From PALSA-612 sp964595575 (GTDB taxonomy: Bacteria; Actinomycetota; Thermoleophilia; Gaiellales; Gaiellaceae), in the NCBI GenBank assembly GCA_964595575.1, contig CAZQRA010000012.1:1-64000 (forward strand): a stretch of 64,000 nt of DNA. The letters are read 5' to 3'. Shown here in pieces: positions 41,522 to 49,923 of this stretch. Position 1 is the stretch's first letter. Each line of letters opens with the position of its first letter. The translations under genes and the position numbers were made by a program. The notes under the pieces were generated by a model that was not told the origin of the DNA, searched no databases, and saw only the letters and a list, made by a program, of their open reading frames with translations.

Positions 41522-43160
41522 GGCAGAGCCCCTGGCCTCGCCCCCCCTCGACTGGAAGCGAGGCCGGGTCACAAGCTGGCTCACCACCACCGACCACAAG
41601 CGGATCGGGATCCTCTACGTGGCCACCAGCCTCCTCTTCTTCGTGGTCGCCGGCGTCCTCTCCCTCCTCATGCGGGCTCAGCTCGCCCGCCCCGACCTCG
41701 ACATTGTCACCGGCGACAAGTACAACGAGCTTTTCACCGTGCACGGCACGGCCATGGTGTTCCTGTTCATCGTGCCCATCCTGACCGGGCTCGCGAACTA
41801 CGTGGTACCGCTGATGATCGGCGCCCGGGACATGGCCTTTCCCCGCCTCAACGCCCTCTCCTACTGGCTCTTTGTCCTGGGCGGGATCGTCCTCTTCGGG
41901 AGCTTCCTCGCCAAGGGCGGCGCCGCCAGCGCGGGCTGGACCGGCTACCCGCCTCTCTCCGAGCGGGCCTTCAGCGGCGGCAACGGGGTCGACCTGTGGA
42001 TCCTCTCCCTCCACCTCCTCTCCCTGTCCTCCCTCGCGGGCGCCATCAACTTCATCGTCACCATCGTCAACATGCGCACCGCCGGCATGACCTTCATGCG
42101 CATGCCCCTCTTCGTGTGGTCGATCCTCACCTTCGCCGTCCTGCTCGTGCTCGTGCTGCCGGCCCTCTCGGGCGGGCTCACCTTGCTCCTGCTGGACCGG
42201 CAGGTGGGCACCCACTTCTTCCTCCCCGACCAGGGCGGAAGCGCCCTCCTCTGGCAGCACGTCTTCTGGTTCTTCGGCCACCCGGAGGTGTACGTCATCA
42301 TTTTGCCCGCCATGGGCATCGTGTCCGAGGTCATCCCCGTCTTCTCGCGCAAGCCCATCTTCGGCTACTCCGCCGTGGCCCTCTCCACTGTCGGCATCGG
42401 CTTCGTGTCCATGCTGGTGTGGGCCCACCACATGTTCACGGTGGGCCTGGGACGGGGCCTGAACAGCTACTTCATGGTGGCGACCATGCTCGTCGCCGTT
42501 CCCACCGGCGTCAAGGTCCTGAACTGGGTTGCCACCACCTGGCGCGGGAACCTGTCTTTCGATACCCCCATGCTGTTCGCCCTCGGCTTCGTGGGCGTCT
42601 TCCTGGTGGGCGGGCTCACCGGCATCTTCCTGGCCGCCTACCCGGTCGACTGGCAGGTGCACGACACCTACTTCGTGGTCGGCCACTTCCACTACACCCT
42701 CTTCGGCGGGGCTGTGTTCGCCGTCCTCGCCGGTCTCCACTACTGGTGGCCCAAGATGTTCGGCCGCAAGCTGGACGAGCGCCTGGGCAAGCTGAGCTTC
42801 TGGCTCGTTCTCGTGGGCTTCAACCTCACCTTCATGCCTCAGCACCTGCTGGGCTTGGCCGGGATGCCGCGGCGCATCTACACGTACTCGCACGGAGGCG
42901 CCTGGGAGGTGTACAACCTGATCTCGACCGTGGGCGCCGGCATCACGGCCTTGGGGCTCCTTGCCTTCTTCGTGAACGCAGCCCTGTGGCGACGGCTGCC
43001 GCGCGTGGGACGGGACCCCTGGCTGGGGAGCACACTGGAGTGGTACGCGCCGTCTCCGCCCCCGCCCCAGAACTGGCTGGAGCCGCTTCCCTACGTGACG
43101 AGCAGCCGTCCCCTGCGCGACCTCCGGCTTCGACTCCAGGAGACCCGTGGCGGCCCCTAG
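41511..43160 (+). CDS. coxA: Cytochrome c oxidase subunit I (A-family)
   Basis: A 549-residue, 12-helix catalytic subunit. TTTDHKRIGILYVATSLLFF is the standard N-terminus. FTVHGTAMVFLF gives the heme a His, FWFFGHPEVYVIILPAMG the CuB His and cross-linked Tyr with the D-channel Glu, VWAHHMFTVG the CuB pair, VPTGVKVLNW the K-channel Lys, and FVVGHFHYTLFGG the heme a3 and a ligands. All redox-site residues are present, so it is a proton-pumping oxygen reductase. It overlaps coxB and ctaB. There is no separate subunit III gene within the operon. Confidence 0.96.
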   Translation: MAARAEPLASPPLDWKRGRVTSWLTTTDHKRIGILYVATSLLFFVVAGVLSLLMRAQLARPDLDIVTGDKYNELFTVHGTAMVFLFIVPILTGLANYVVPLMIGARDMAFPRLNALSYWLFVLGGIVLFGSFLAKGGAASAGWTGYPPLSERAFSGGNGVDLWILSLHLLSLSSLAGAINFIVTIVNMRTAGMTFMRMPLFVWSILTFAVLLVLVLPALSGGLTLLLLDRQVGTHFFLPDQGGSALLWQHVFWFFGHPEVYVIILPAMGIVSEVIPVFSRKPIFGYSAVALSTVGIGFVSMLVWAHHMFTVGLGRGLNSYFMVATMLVAVPTGVKVLNWVATTWRGNLSFDTPMLFALGFVGVFLVGGLTGIFLAAYPVDWQVHDTYFVVGHFHYTLFGGAVFAVLAGLHYWWPKMFGRKLDERLGKLSFWLVLVGFNLTFMPQHLLGLAGMPRRIYTYSHGGAWEVYNLISTVGAGITALGLLAFFVNAALWRRLPRVGRDPWLGSTLEWYAPSPPPPQNWLEPLPYVTSSRPLRDLRLRLQETRGGP

Positions 43161-44337
43161 CCCCAGCCCCTGGCTTCGCCTCACCGCGCTGGCGGTGGCG
43201 GCGGTGACGCTCCTGGCCGTCGTCTCGGGGGCGACGGGGCTGGGCACCGCCCACCGACTGCTGGCCGCGCTGGCTTTGCCCCCGTTGGGGGCCCTGGCCC
43301 TGGCTGCGTGGAGCTCCCACCGATCGCTCCTTGCTCCAGCCCTGGCCGCCGGATCCCTGTTTGCCGCGGCCGCCGTCGCGCGCTCGCCCCAGCTCCACCT
43401 GGCCTTGGCGGCGGCTGCCTTGGCGGCCTCGGCCGTTCTTGCCGCCCTCGCTTACCGGCGGGAGCGCCAGCCCTGGGGAAGCTGGCGCGACTACCTGGCC
43501 CTGACGAAGCCGCGGGTGATGTCACTCCTCCTCCTCACCGGCTTCTGCGGGCTCGTGGCGGGAGCTCGCGGGCTCCCACCGCTCCCGGTGGCGGTCGCCG
43601 CTATGGTCGGCCTGGCCCTTGCCTGCGGCGGGGCGGCCGCCCTCAACCACGTCCTCGATCGCGACATCGACCGCCTCATGGGCAGGCGAACCCGCCTTCG
43701 CCCTGTGGCCGCCGGCCGCGTCTCGCCGACGCACGCGCTCGAGTTCGGGTTGGCCCTATCGGCGCTCTCCTTCACCTTGCTGGCAGGAGCGGTCAACGTC
43801 CTTACCGCCACCTTGGCCCTGATCGGCAACCTCTTCTACGTCCTCGTCTACACCCGCTGGCTCAAGCGGTCGACGCCCCAGAACATCGTCATCGGCGGAG
43901 CGGCAGGGGCGGTGCCGCCGCTCGTGGGCTGGGCAGCGGCGACGGGCAGCCTGGCCCTCCCGGCTGTGTTCCTGTTCTTGATCGTGTTCCTGTGGACGCC
44001 CCCGCACTTCTGGGCGCTCGCCCTGCTCCTCAAGCGCGACTACGCCGCGGCCGGCGTCCCCATGCTGCCCGTGGTTCGAGGCGAGAGGGCGACGGCACGC
44101 CACATCCTCGTCTACTCCGCCCTCCTCGTCGCCTTCAGCGCCGTCCCCTTCCTGGCCGGGTCGTTCGGATCCGTCTACCTGGGCATCACCCTTGCCTTGG
44201 GGGCGTGGCTCCTCTGGCTGGCAGCCCGACTGCACGCCCGACCGACGGCAGCCCGGGCCTCGGCCCTCTTCCACTACTCCCTGCTCTACCTCGCCCTCGT
44301 GTTCGCGGCGGCGGCCGTCGACCCGCTCGTCCTATGA
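43147..44337 (+). CDS. ctaB: Heme O synthase (protoheme farnesyltransferase) with N-terminal membrane extension
   Basis: A 396-residue UbiA-type prenyltransferase. SWRDYLALTKPRVMSLLLLTGFCG opens the catalytic domain at about residue 115. NHVLDRDIDRLMGRRTRLRPVAAGRV holds the N-x3-D-x2-D diphosphate-binding motif, and YTRWLKRSTPQNIVIGGAAGAVPPLVGWAA and WTPPHFWALALLLKRDYAAAGVPMLP follow. It adds a farnesyl chain to heme B. The first 110 residues form about four extra helices not found in ordinary CtaB, perhaps a remnant of a CtaA-like domain. It overlaps coxA by 14 bp. Confidence 0.92.
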   Translation: MAAPSPSPWLRLTALAVAAVTLLAVVSGATGLGTAHRLLAALALPPLGALALAAWSSHRSLLAPALAAGSLFAAAAVARSPQLHLALAAAALAASAVLAALAYRRERQPWGSWRDYLALTKPRVMSLLLLTGFCGLVAGARGLPPLPVAVAAMVGLALACGGAAALNHVLDRDIDRLMGRRTRLRPVAAGRVSPTHALEFGLALSALSFTLLAGAVNVLTATLALIGNLFYVLVYTRWLKRSTPQNIVIGGAAGAVPPLVGWAAATGSLALPAVFLFLIVFLWTPPHFWALALLLKRDYAAAGVPMLPVVRGERATARHILVYSALLVAFSAVPFLAGSFGSVYLGITLALGAWLLWLAARLHARPTAARASALFHYSLLYLALVFAAAAVDPLVL

Positions 44338-44450
44338 CCGATCCCGAGCTCGAGCGGAGGAACCTCGTCCTCGGGCTGTGGCTCTTCGGCTTGTTCTTGG
44401 CCCTCCTGGGCTTGACGGCCATCGTCGCCGTCCTCGTCGTCTACGCGTGA
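44334..44450 (+). CDS. 38-residue single-helix membrane protein
   Basis: An ATG overlapping the ctaB stop (ATGA) opens a 38-residue frame. It has a charged start (MTDPELERRN) and one long hydrophobic helix (LVLGLWLFGLFLALLGLTAIVAVLVVYA). The 4-bp overlap with ctaB and the clean start-stop suggest a real translated gene. Small single-helix subunits such as CoxIV-like or CtaF-like proteins occur in caa3 oxidases; this could be one. No sequence family is recognised. Confidence 0.55.
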   Translation: MTDPELERRNLVLGLWLFGLFLALLGLTAIVAVLVVYA

Positions 44451-44462
44451 GGCTCCTGGCCT

Positions 44463-45083
44463 TCAGGGGAGGAGGAGGGTCGCTACGCCCCCGGCGACGA
44501 GGGCCAGCGCCCACACCCGGTCGAGGTCGAGCCAGGCGCGAGGGAGCACGCGAAGGCCGGCCACCTCGTAGACGACCAGGGCGCTGGCAGCGGCCCCTGT
44601 GGCCATGGCCAGCGTGTGCACGCCCCCGGCAAGCCCAGCGCTGAGCGCCCCCGCTGCTAGAGGATCTCCATCGCCCTCTAGGGCGTTGGTGAAGACGAAC
44701 GGAAAGAGCATGAGGCCTGCTCCGTGAGCGCTCGACATGAGGAACGACCAAAGGGCAAGCTCCGGGTAGGAGAGGCGCATCCCCACCCATCGCACATGAC
44801 GACCCGGCCGCCAAAGCTTCCAGATGGCGACCGCGAGCAAAAGCCCGGCGGCGGCCACCCGTACTACCCCCTCGGAGGCCACCAACCGTGCCTCCTGGAC
44901 GAGGAGCACGACCATCCCCACGGATGCCTCATGGCCGAACGCAAGAGGCGCGATCGCTCCTAGAAGAGCCCAGCGCGAGGACCTCTGGAGTCCAATGGCG
45001 ACGGCGAAGAGCCACCCCATAGCCGGGTTGAGGCCGTGGAAGACTCCCAGCCCGGCCACGCCGGCCAGGCTTAGCTCGCTCAC
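44463..45083 (-). CDS. Polytopic membrane protein of unknown function
   Basis: A 206-residue protein with six predicted helices. GVFHGLNPAMGWLFAVAIGLQ near the N-terminus and MSSAHGAGLMLFPFVF near residue 115 each have a His in a small-residue context. The layout recalls the NicO/UPF families with metal-binding His residues, but I cannot confirm a family. The start overlaps the stop of the SBP56-type methanethiol oxidase gene by 4 bp (ATGA), so both are expressed together. A transporter or assembly role for that enzyme is possible. Confidence 0.65.
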   Translation of the reverse strand: MSELSLAGVAGLGVFHGLNPAMGWLFAVAIGLQRSSRWALLGAIAPLAFGHEASVGMVVLLVQEARLVASEGVVRVAAAGLLLAVAIWKLWRPGRHVRWVGMRLSYPELALWSFLMSSAHGAGLMLFPFVFTNALEGDGDPLAAGALSAGLAGGVHTLAMATGAAASALVVYEVAGLRVLPRAWLDLDRVWALALVAGGVATLLLP

Positions 45084-46474
45084 GGAAAGCAGTAGGAGTC
45101 CGACGAGGCGTCGCCGCCCTCCAGGCGGATCTGGTGCGGTCGACGCCCGTCGAAGTCGGTGACCAGGAAGCGCGGGTCGAGGGTCAGTCCACCGTCCGGC
45201 GAAGCGTCGAGCTTGGCGATCCAGCCATCGAAGCCCCCGGGATAGAACTGGGTATCCCAGGAGGAGTAGAGGGAGTTGGAGACGTAGACGCGCCGGCCGT
45301 CACGACTGACCTCCACCATCTGGGGCCCGCCGCCGAGCGCGCCGGCGGCTGGGTGGGCAGCTCGCGAGACGATGCCGCCCAGCCGCGCCGACCCAGTCAG
45401 GCGAGGGTGGAACGGGTCGGAGACGTCGTACTGGCGCAGCTCGCCGGTGCCCCAGCAGGACACGTACAGGAAGCGGTCGTCGAGCGACAGGTTGATGTCG
45501 GTGACGAGGGGCGGCACGGCGCCGAACTCAGCCAGAAGGGGTGGAAGCTCCTCAGGCGCCGCCGGCTCGGCCGGAATCGAGATCACCTTGCGCGCCTCCC
45601 AGTCCGCTCCGGTGTGGTGCCAGAGCCACACGGAGGCAGACAGGTCCTCCACCGAGAGCACGACCCCGACGAAGCCGTAGCGACGCCTGGGATCGTGGGC
45701 AGGGCGAAGCTCCAGCACCATCTGGTGCTCGTCGCCGAGCTCAAGTCGGCGCAGGTGACGGCGGCGGCGGAGGTCCCATACGTGCATCGCGTGACCGTAC
45801 TCCCGGCCGAGCAGCTTTTCGGGGACGACGCCGTCCTCGAACATGGCAGGCGTACCCCACTCGCTGGAGACGAGAGTGTCGTAACCGATGTGCCACCAGA
45901 AGTCGTAGCTATAGCGCTGAGGCCCTCGGTCCACCTCCCAGGCGCCGAGGGGATCGAAGGACTCGCAGTCGAGGAGGAAGATTCCCCCCGCCTCGTCGGG
46001 TCCGTCGGCGCCGCCCAGGGCAGACACGTAGATCGCGTCGGGCCCGCAGTGCACCGTGTGTGGCCGTGAGTAGCCCGTCTTGTAGATGAGGTCTTCGGGC
46101 TCGATCACCTTGGCCACGGTGGGGTGGCGGGGATCGGACTTGGTGTCGACGACGTACACGCGGGAGGAGCGAAGACCGGGCACGATCAGGTAGCGCCGCT
46201 CCACGTGGGGGCGGGGAGCGGACGGGCACAGGGAGGCGCTGCAGGCGTTCCAGCCGAAGTGGTGGACCTCGTCGCCTGGCTCGCGCAGCTCGAGCGTGGA
46301 GATCATCTGGCCATAGGTGGAGGAGCGCGGATCGAGGTCGACGACGCCCAGCGCATCGGGGCGGCCCTGCTGGGTCGGCTCGAGCAGGGCTACGTAGCCA
46401 AGGCGCTCGGGAGGCGCCTCCATGGCGAGCCGCGGCGACGGGTAGAAAGTCGGGTCCGGCGTCCAGCGCGCCAT
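45080..46474 (-). CDS. Selenium-binding protein 56 / methanethiol oxidase family
   Basis: A 464-residue protein of the SBP56 family. GWNACSASLCPSAPRPHVERRYLIVPGLRSSRVYVVDTKSDPRHP near residue 80 contains the conserved Cys/His cluster. SRPHTVHCGPDAIYVSALGG, FWWHIGYDTLVSSEWGTPAMFEDG and VTDINLSLDDRFLYVSCWGTGELRQYD are further family blocks, forming a seven-bladed propeller. Characterised bacterial members oxidise methanethiol to formaldehyde, hydrogen sulfide and hydrogen peroxide using copper. The ATG at 46474 has AAGGAGGTG upstream. Formaldehyde would enter the nearby serine-cycle genes; that link is inferred. Confidence 0.9.
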   Translation of the reverse strand: MARWTPDPTFYPSPRLAMEAPPERLGYVALLEPTQQGRPDALGVVDLDPRSSTYGQMISTLELREPGDEVHHFGWNACSASLCPSAPRPHVERRYLIVPGLRSSRVYVVDTKSDPRHPTVAKVIEPEDLIYKTGYSRPHTVHCGPDAIYVSALGGADGPDEAGGIFLLDCESFDPLGAWEVDRGPQRYSYDFWWHIGYDTLVSSEWGTPAMFEDGVVPEKLLGREYGHAMHVWDLRRRRHLRRLELGDEHQMVLELRPAHDPRRRYGFVGVVLSVEDLSASVWLWHHTGADWEARKVISIPAEPAAPEELPPLLAEFGAVPPLVTDINLSLDDRFLYVSCWGTGELRQYDVSDPFHPRLTGSARLGGIVSRAAHPAAGALGGGPQMVEVSRDGRRVYVSNSLYSSWDTQFYPGGFDGWIAKLDASPDGGLTLDPRFLVTDFDGRRPHQIRLEGGDASSDSYCFP

Positions 46475-46517
46475 CACCCACCTCCTTGGGCGTTGGTTTC
46501 CTTGTTGAAGCAGCGTT

Positions 46518-46546
46518 ACTATACCGAGTGAAGTATCGGAGGACAA
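46518..46546 (-). promoter_or_regulatory. Promoter of the methanethiol oxidase gene
   Basis: Read on the minus strand: TTGTCC (-35, 46546-46541), a 17-bp spacer, and TATAGT (-10, 46523-46518). The start codon lies 43 nt downstream with a good ribosome site, so this mRNA has a leader. ATAC-N8-GTAT straddles the spacer and could be an operator. The rest of 46475-46599 shows nothing clear. Confidence 0.65.
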
Positions 46547-46599
46547 CAGGCCTGCTGCCCTAACCTGCGGCCCAGTCGACTAGGCCAAAGGGCTAAGGC

Positions 46600-47475
46600 T
46601 CAGCTGCCTGCGGGCTTCACCGGGTGGCCGCCGAACTGCTTGCGGAGGGCGGCGTTGACCTTGGCCGCGAACGACTCCTCCTGGCGGGAGGCAAAACGGG
46701 CAAACAGGGAGAGAGCGATCACGGGCGCAGGGACGCGCTCGGCGATGGCCGTCTCCACCGTCCAGCGCCCCTCCCCTGAGTCCTCCACGTAGCCGCGGAT
46801 GGAGGCCAAGTCTGGATCCTCAGCCAGGGCCCGCTCCAGGAGCTCGAGAAGCCAGCCCCGTACCACCGAGCCGTGCTGCCACAAGGAGGCGACCTGGCGG
46901 AGGTCGATCCCGAGCTCGGAGGCGCGCATGATCTCGAACCCCTCAGCCAGAGCTTGCATCATCCCGTACTCGATGCCGTTGTGCACCATCTTCACGAAGT
47001 GCCCCGCCCCGGAGGGGCCGACGTGGGCGTAGCCTCCTTCCTGGGCGAGATCGCGGAGGATGGGCTCGATCCGGCGGAAACCCTCCTCGGGTCCCCCCAC
47101 CATCACGCAGTAGCCGTTCTCCAGGCCCCAGATCCCGCCCGAGACGCCGGCGTCCAGGAAGTGGATGCCCTTCTCGGTCGCTTGGGCGGCCCTGCGCTGC
47201 GAGTCGCGGAAGTTGGAGTTGGCCCCGTCGACGAGGACGTCCCCTTCGTCGAGCAGGGGAAGGAGGGCCTGGAAGGCCCCCTCGGTGGGGTCGCCGGCCG
47301 GGATCATGAGCCAGAGGACGCGGGGCGGCTCCAGCCTTCCCGCCAGCTCCGGCAGCGATCGCGCGGTGCGCTCGGGAGCCGTGCGGGCGTAGGTCTCCAC
47401 CTCGTGCCCGGCCCGGCGCAAGCGCTCGGTCATGTTGGCGCCCATCCGCCCCAGTCCCACCATGCCTAGCCTCAT
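46600..47475 (-). CDS. gnd: 6-phosphogluconate dehydrogenase, short form (YqeC type)
   Basis: A 291-residue enzyme, much shorter than the 470-residue classical form and typical of the NAD-type Gnd. MRLGMVGLGRMGANMTERLRRAGH is the cofactor loop, DAGVSGGIWGLENGYCVMVGG the substrate motif, and GAGHFVKMVHNGIEYGMMQALAEGFEI contains the catalytic Lys. It decarboxylates 6-phosphogluconate to ribulose 5-phosphate. The ATG overlaps pgi by 4 bp; it is the last gene of the tkt-tal-pgi-gnd operon. The glucose-6-phosphate dehydrogenase gene is not present here. Confidence 0.92.
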   Translation of the reverse strand: MRLGMVGLGRMGANMTERLRRAGHEVETYARTAPERTARSLPELAGRLEPPRVLWLMIPAGDPTEGAFQALLPLLDEGDVLVDGANSNFRDSQRRAAQATEKGIHFLDAGVSGGIWGLENGYCVMVGGPEEGFRRIEPILRDLAQEGGYAHVGPSGAGHFVKMVHNGIEYGMMQALAEGFEIMRASELGIDLRQVASLWQHGSVVRGWLLELLERALAEDPDLASIRGYVEDSGEGRWTVETAIAERVPAPVIALSLFARFASRQEESFAAKVNAALRKQFGGHPVKPAGS

Positions 47476-48830
47476 AGCTCCTCCAGTCTCACTCGAGCGA
47501 CCCTGCGGCCGCGTTGTCGTAGCGCTGCGTAGTCCCCCTCGGCCTGCGCCTGGATGAGCCGCTTGAACCCGAAGGGACGCCCAGGGATAGAGAGCTCCTG
47601 CCCGGGATCGTCGACGACCTGGACGAAGATGCCGGTGGCAGGACCGCCCTTGTGGAGCTGGCCGGTGGAGTGGAGGTAGCGGGGGCCGAGACCCACCGTC
47701 ACCACGCAGCCCGTGCCCCGGGCGAGGCGGACGAGCGGCTCCAGCTCCTGCTCCCGGGCAGGGTCGATGAAGGCCAGGACGGCGATGTAGTCCCCCAGCC
47801 GCGCCTGCTCGAGCAAGGTCTCGACTGCCCCCATCCCCTCGAGACCTGTCCCAGGGTCTGTCCCCCGGACACGGCCGAAGAGGAGGGCCTCGGTTCGCTC
47901 CTTGGTCTCCTGCACGTCGGGCTGGTCGAAGGGGTTGACCCCGAGGATGGATCCGGCCACAGCCACGGCCAGCTCGAAGCGAAAGAACTCGCCACCGAGA
48001 TCCCAGGGATCGTCGAGACGCACCTCGACCCACTGGCGATCGGCTCCCTGGGGCCGCTCCCCCGGCGCCGGCACCAGCCCCTTGCCGTCCTTCCCGGTCG
48101 ACTCGGCGATGAGCTGCTCCAGCCAGAACCCGAACCCGAACGGATTTGCGCTCACGACCTTGTCGCGGCCCTGACGCCAGCCGAAGCCCAGGGCAAGCCC
48201 GGTCTCCAGCCCCGGATTGGCGGCCGCCTCGCGACACGCCTCCCGCATGCGCTCCGCCCGCTCGAGCACTCGATCGACCTCGATACCGCCGAGGAGGGCG
48301 GGGACGAGGCCGAAGGGGGACAGGGCCGAGTAGCGACCGCCGATCGAGGGCTCGCCCGCCACCGTAGCGATGCCCCGAGCCGAGGCCAGTTCCTCGAGAG
48401 GCGAGCCTGGGTCGGTGATCACGAGGAACCGCTCCTTCCTCCTCCTCGTCCGCTCCCACAAGAAGTCGAAGTGGCAACGAGTCTCGAGCGTCGTCCCCGA
48501 CTTCGAGGCCACCACGAACAGCGCCCCCTCGAGCTCGAGCCGGCGGATGAGCCCAGGATGGGTGGTGTCGAGTACCTCGATCGGGGCCCCCAAGGCCTGC
48601 CCGTAGACGAGGGGAGCCAGGCTGGAGCCGCCCATGCCCACCACCACTACCCGCTCGTACTCGTAGGCGTCGCGCAGGCTCTGAAGCTCGGGCAGCCGCT
48701 CGCGCATCCGCAGCGGCTCGTCCAGCCAGCCCAGCCACTGGGCCTCGTCGCGGCCCGTCCAGACCGTCGGGTCGCGCTCCCAGATTCGCTCCAGGAGCTC
48801 GTCCGGGGCGAGGTCGTCAGGCAGCGGCAA
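47472..48830 (-). CDS. pgi: Glucose-6-phosphate isomerase
   Basis: A 452-residue enzyme, shorter than the 550-residue E. coli form but usual for this branch. VVVVGMGGSSLAPLVYGQAL and FVVASKSGTTLETRCHFDFLW are the sugar-phosphate binding loops. FGFGFWLEQLIAESTGKDGKGLVP includes the conserved Glu block, and VNPFDQPDVQETKE the catalytic helix. A dispersed palindromic repeat lies in frame at residues about 319-326 (RGTDPGTG), probably in a surface loop. It overlaps tal by 14 bp and gnd by 4 bp. Confidence 0.93.
   Translation of the reverse strand: MPLPDDLAPDELLERIWERDPTVWTGRDEAQWLGWLDEPLRMRERLPELQSLRDAYEYERVVVVGMGGSSLAPLVYGQALGAPIEVLDTTHPGLIRRLELEGALFVVASKSGTTLETRCHFDFLWERTRRRKERFLVITDPGSPLEELASARGIATVAGEPSIGGRYSALSPFGLVPALLGGIEVDRVLERAERMREACREAAANPGLETGLALGFGWRQGRDKVVSANPFGFGFWLEQLIAESTGKDGKGLVPAPGERPQGADRQWVEVRLDDPWDLGGEFFRFELAVAVAGSILGVNPFDQPDVQETKERTEALLFGRVRGTDPGTGLEGMGAVETLLEQARLGDYIAVLAFIDPAREQELEPLVRLARGTGCVVTVGLGPRYLHSTGQLHKGGPATGIFVQVVDDPGQELSIPGRPFGFKRLIQAQAEGDYAALRQRGRRVARVRLEEL
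47852..47874 (+). repeat. Dispersed palindromic repeat, copy B (inside pgi)
   Basis: CAGGGTCTGTCCCCCGGACACGG differs from copy A (11124-11148) at only three core positions (GGGtCTGTCCCcCGGACAcGG). It is read through in the pgi frame on the minus strand without a stop, adding a Gly/Pro/Thr-rich peptide. This shows the element can sit within coding sequence. Confidence 0.6.
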
Positions 48831-49923
48831 GCTCTCCCTGCTTGGCCCGAATCCCGTCGAGAAGCTCGGCGAAGGAGTCGGAGAACTTGCGCACTCCCTC
48901 CTCCTCCAACGTCGCCGTGACGTCCTCGTAGTCGATCCCGGCCTCGGCCACCTGCTCGAACAGGCGTCGGGCCTCGTCTACGCCCTCCTCCAGGGTGAGC
49001 GCCGCCCGCCCGTGATCCTGGAACGCCCGGATCGTCTCCTCGGGCATCGTGTTCACGGTGTCGGGCCCGATCAAGGGCTCGACGTAGAGGACATCCGAGT
49101 AGGCGGGGTTCTTGGTCGAGGTCGAGGCCCACAAGCACCACTGCTTGGAGGCCCCCTTCGACTCCAGGAACGCCCACCGCTCTCCCGCGAACACCTCCTT
49201 CCACTGCTGGTAGGCAAGCTTGGCATTGGCCACGGCCAGCTTCCCCTTGAGGTGGTCGAAGCCGCCAATCTCGTCCAGGCGTCGATCGGTCTCGGTGTCG
49301 ACGCGGGAGACGAAGAAGCTGGCCACGGACGATACCGGCCGGGGATCCCCGCCGCTCGCGACCAAGCGCTCGAGCCCTCGGATGTAGGCGTCCATCACCT
49401 GCCGGTGGCGACGGAGCGAGAAGATGAGGGTGACGTTGATGGAGCGTCCGGCGGCGATGACGTCCTCGATGGCAGCCAGCCCCGGCTCGGTGGCAGGGAT
49501 CTTCACGTACAGGTTGGGGCGGTCGAGGAGGGCGTGCAGGCGCATCGCCTCCTCGAAGGTGGCCTCGGTGTCGTAGGCAAGGCCGGGATCGACCTCCAGG
49601 GAGACGTAGCCGCGAAGGCCGCGACCGCCGTCCCACACGGAGCGCAGGAGGTCGCAGGCGTCCCCCACGTCGCGACCGGCCAGGGCCAGGAAGATCTCCT
49701 TGGCGTCGGTCTCCTCGCGAGCGAGCTGGCGCAACTGGGCGTCGTAGCGGTCTCCCTGGGACAGCGCCTTCTGGAAGATGGTGGGGTTGGAGGTCACGCC
49801 CGTGATCGCGTCCTCCTCCACCATCCGGGCGAGCTTCCCTGTCTCCAGGAGGTCGCGGGACAGAAAGTCGATCCAGACGCTCTGGCCGAGCTGCGAGAGT
49901 CGATGAAGGGGGGTCTCAGGCAT
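48817..49923 (-). CDS. tal: Transaldolase
   Basis: A 368-residue enzyme. GQSVWIDFLSRDLLETGKL and AITGVTSNPTIFQKAL are the N-terminal barrel motifs, LYVKIPATEPGLAAIEDVIAAGRSINVTLIFSL contains the Schiff-base lysine (VKIPAT), and SVASFFVSRVDTETD follows. QWCLWASTSTKNPAYSDVLYVEPLIGPDTVNTMPEET is the late family block. It transfers dihydroxyacetone units between sugar phosphates. It overlaps tkt by 8 bp and pgi by 14 bp. Confidence 0.94.
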   Translation of the reverse strand: MPETPLHRLSQLGQSVWIDFLSRDLLETGKLARMVEEDAITGVTSNPTIFQKALSQGDRYDAQLRQLAREETDAKEIFLALAGRDVGDACDLLRSVWDGGRGLRGYVSLEVDPGLAYDTEATFEEAMRLHALLDRPNLYVKIPATEPGLAAIEDVIAAGRSINVTLIFSLRRHRQVMDAYIRGLERLVASGGDPRPVSSVASFFVSRVDTETDRRLDEIGGFDHLKGKLAVANAKLAYQQWKEVFAGERWAFLESKGASKQWCLWASTSTKNPAYSDVLYVEPLIGPDTVNTMPEETIRAFQDHGRAALTLEEGVDEARRLFEQVAEAGIDYEDVTATLEEEGVRKFSDSFAELLDGIRAKQGELAAA

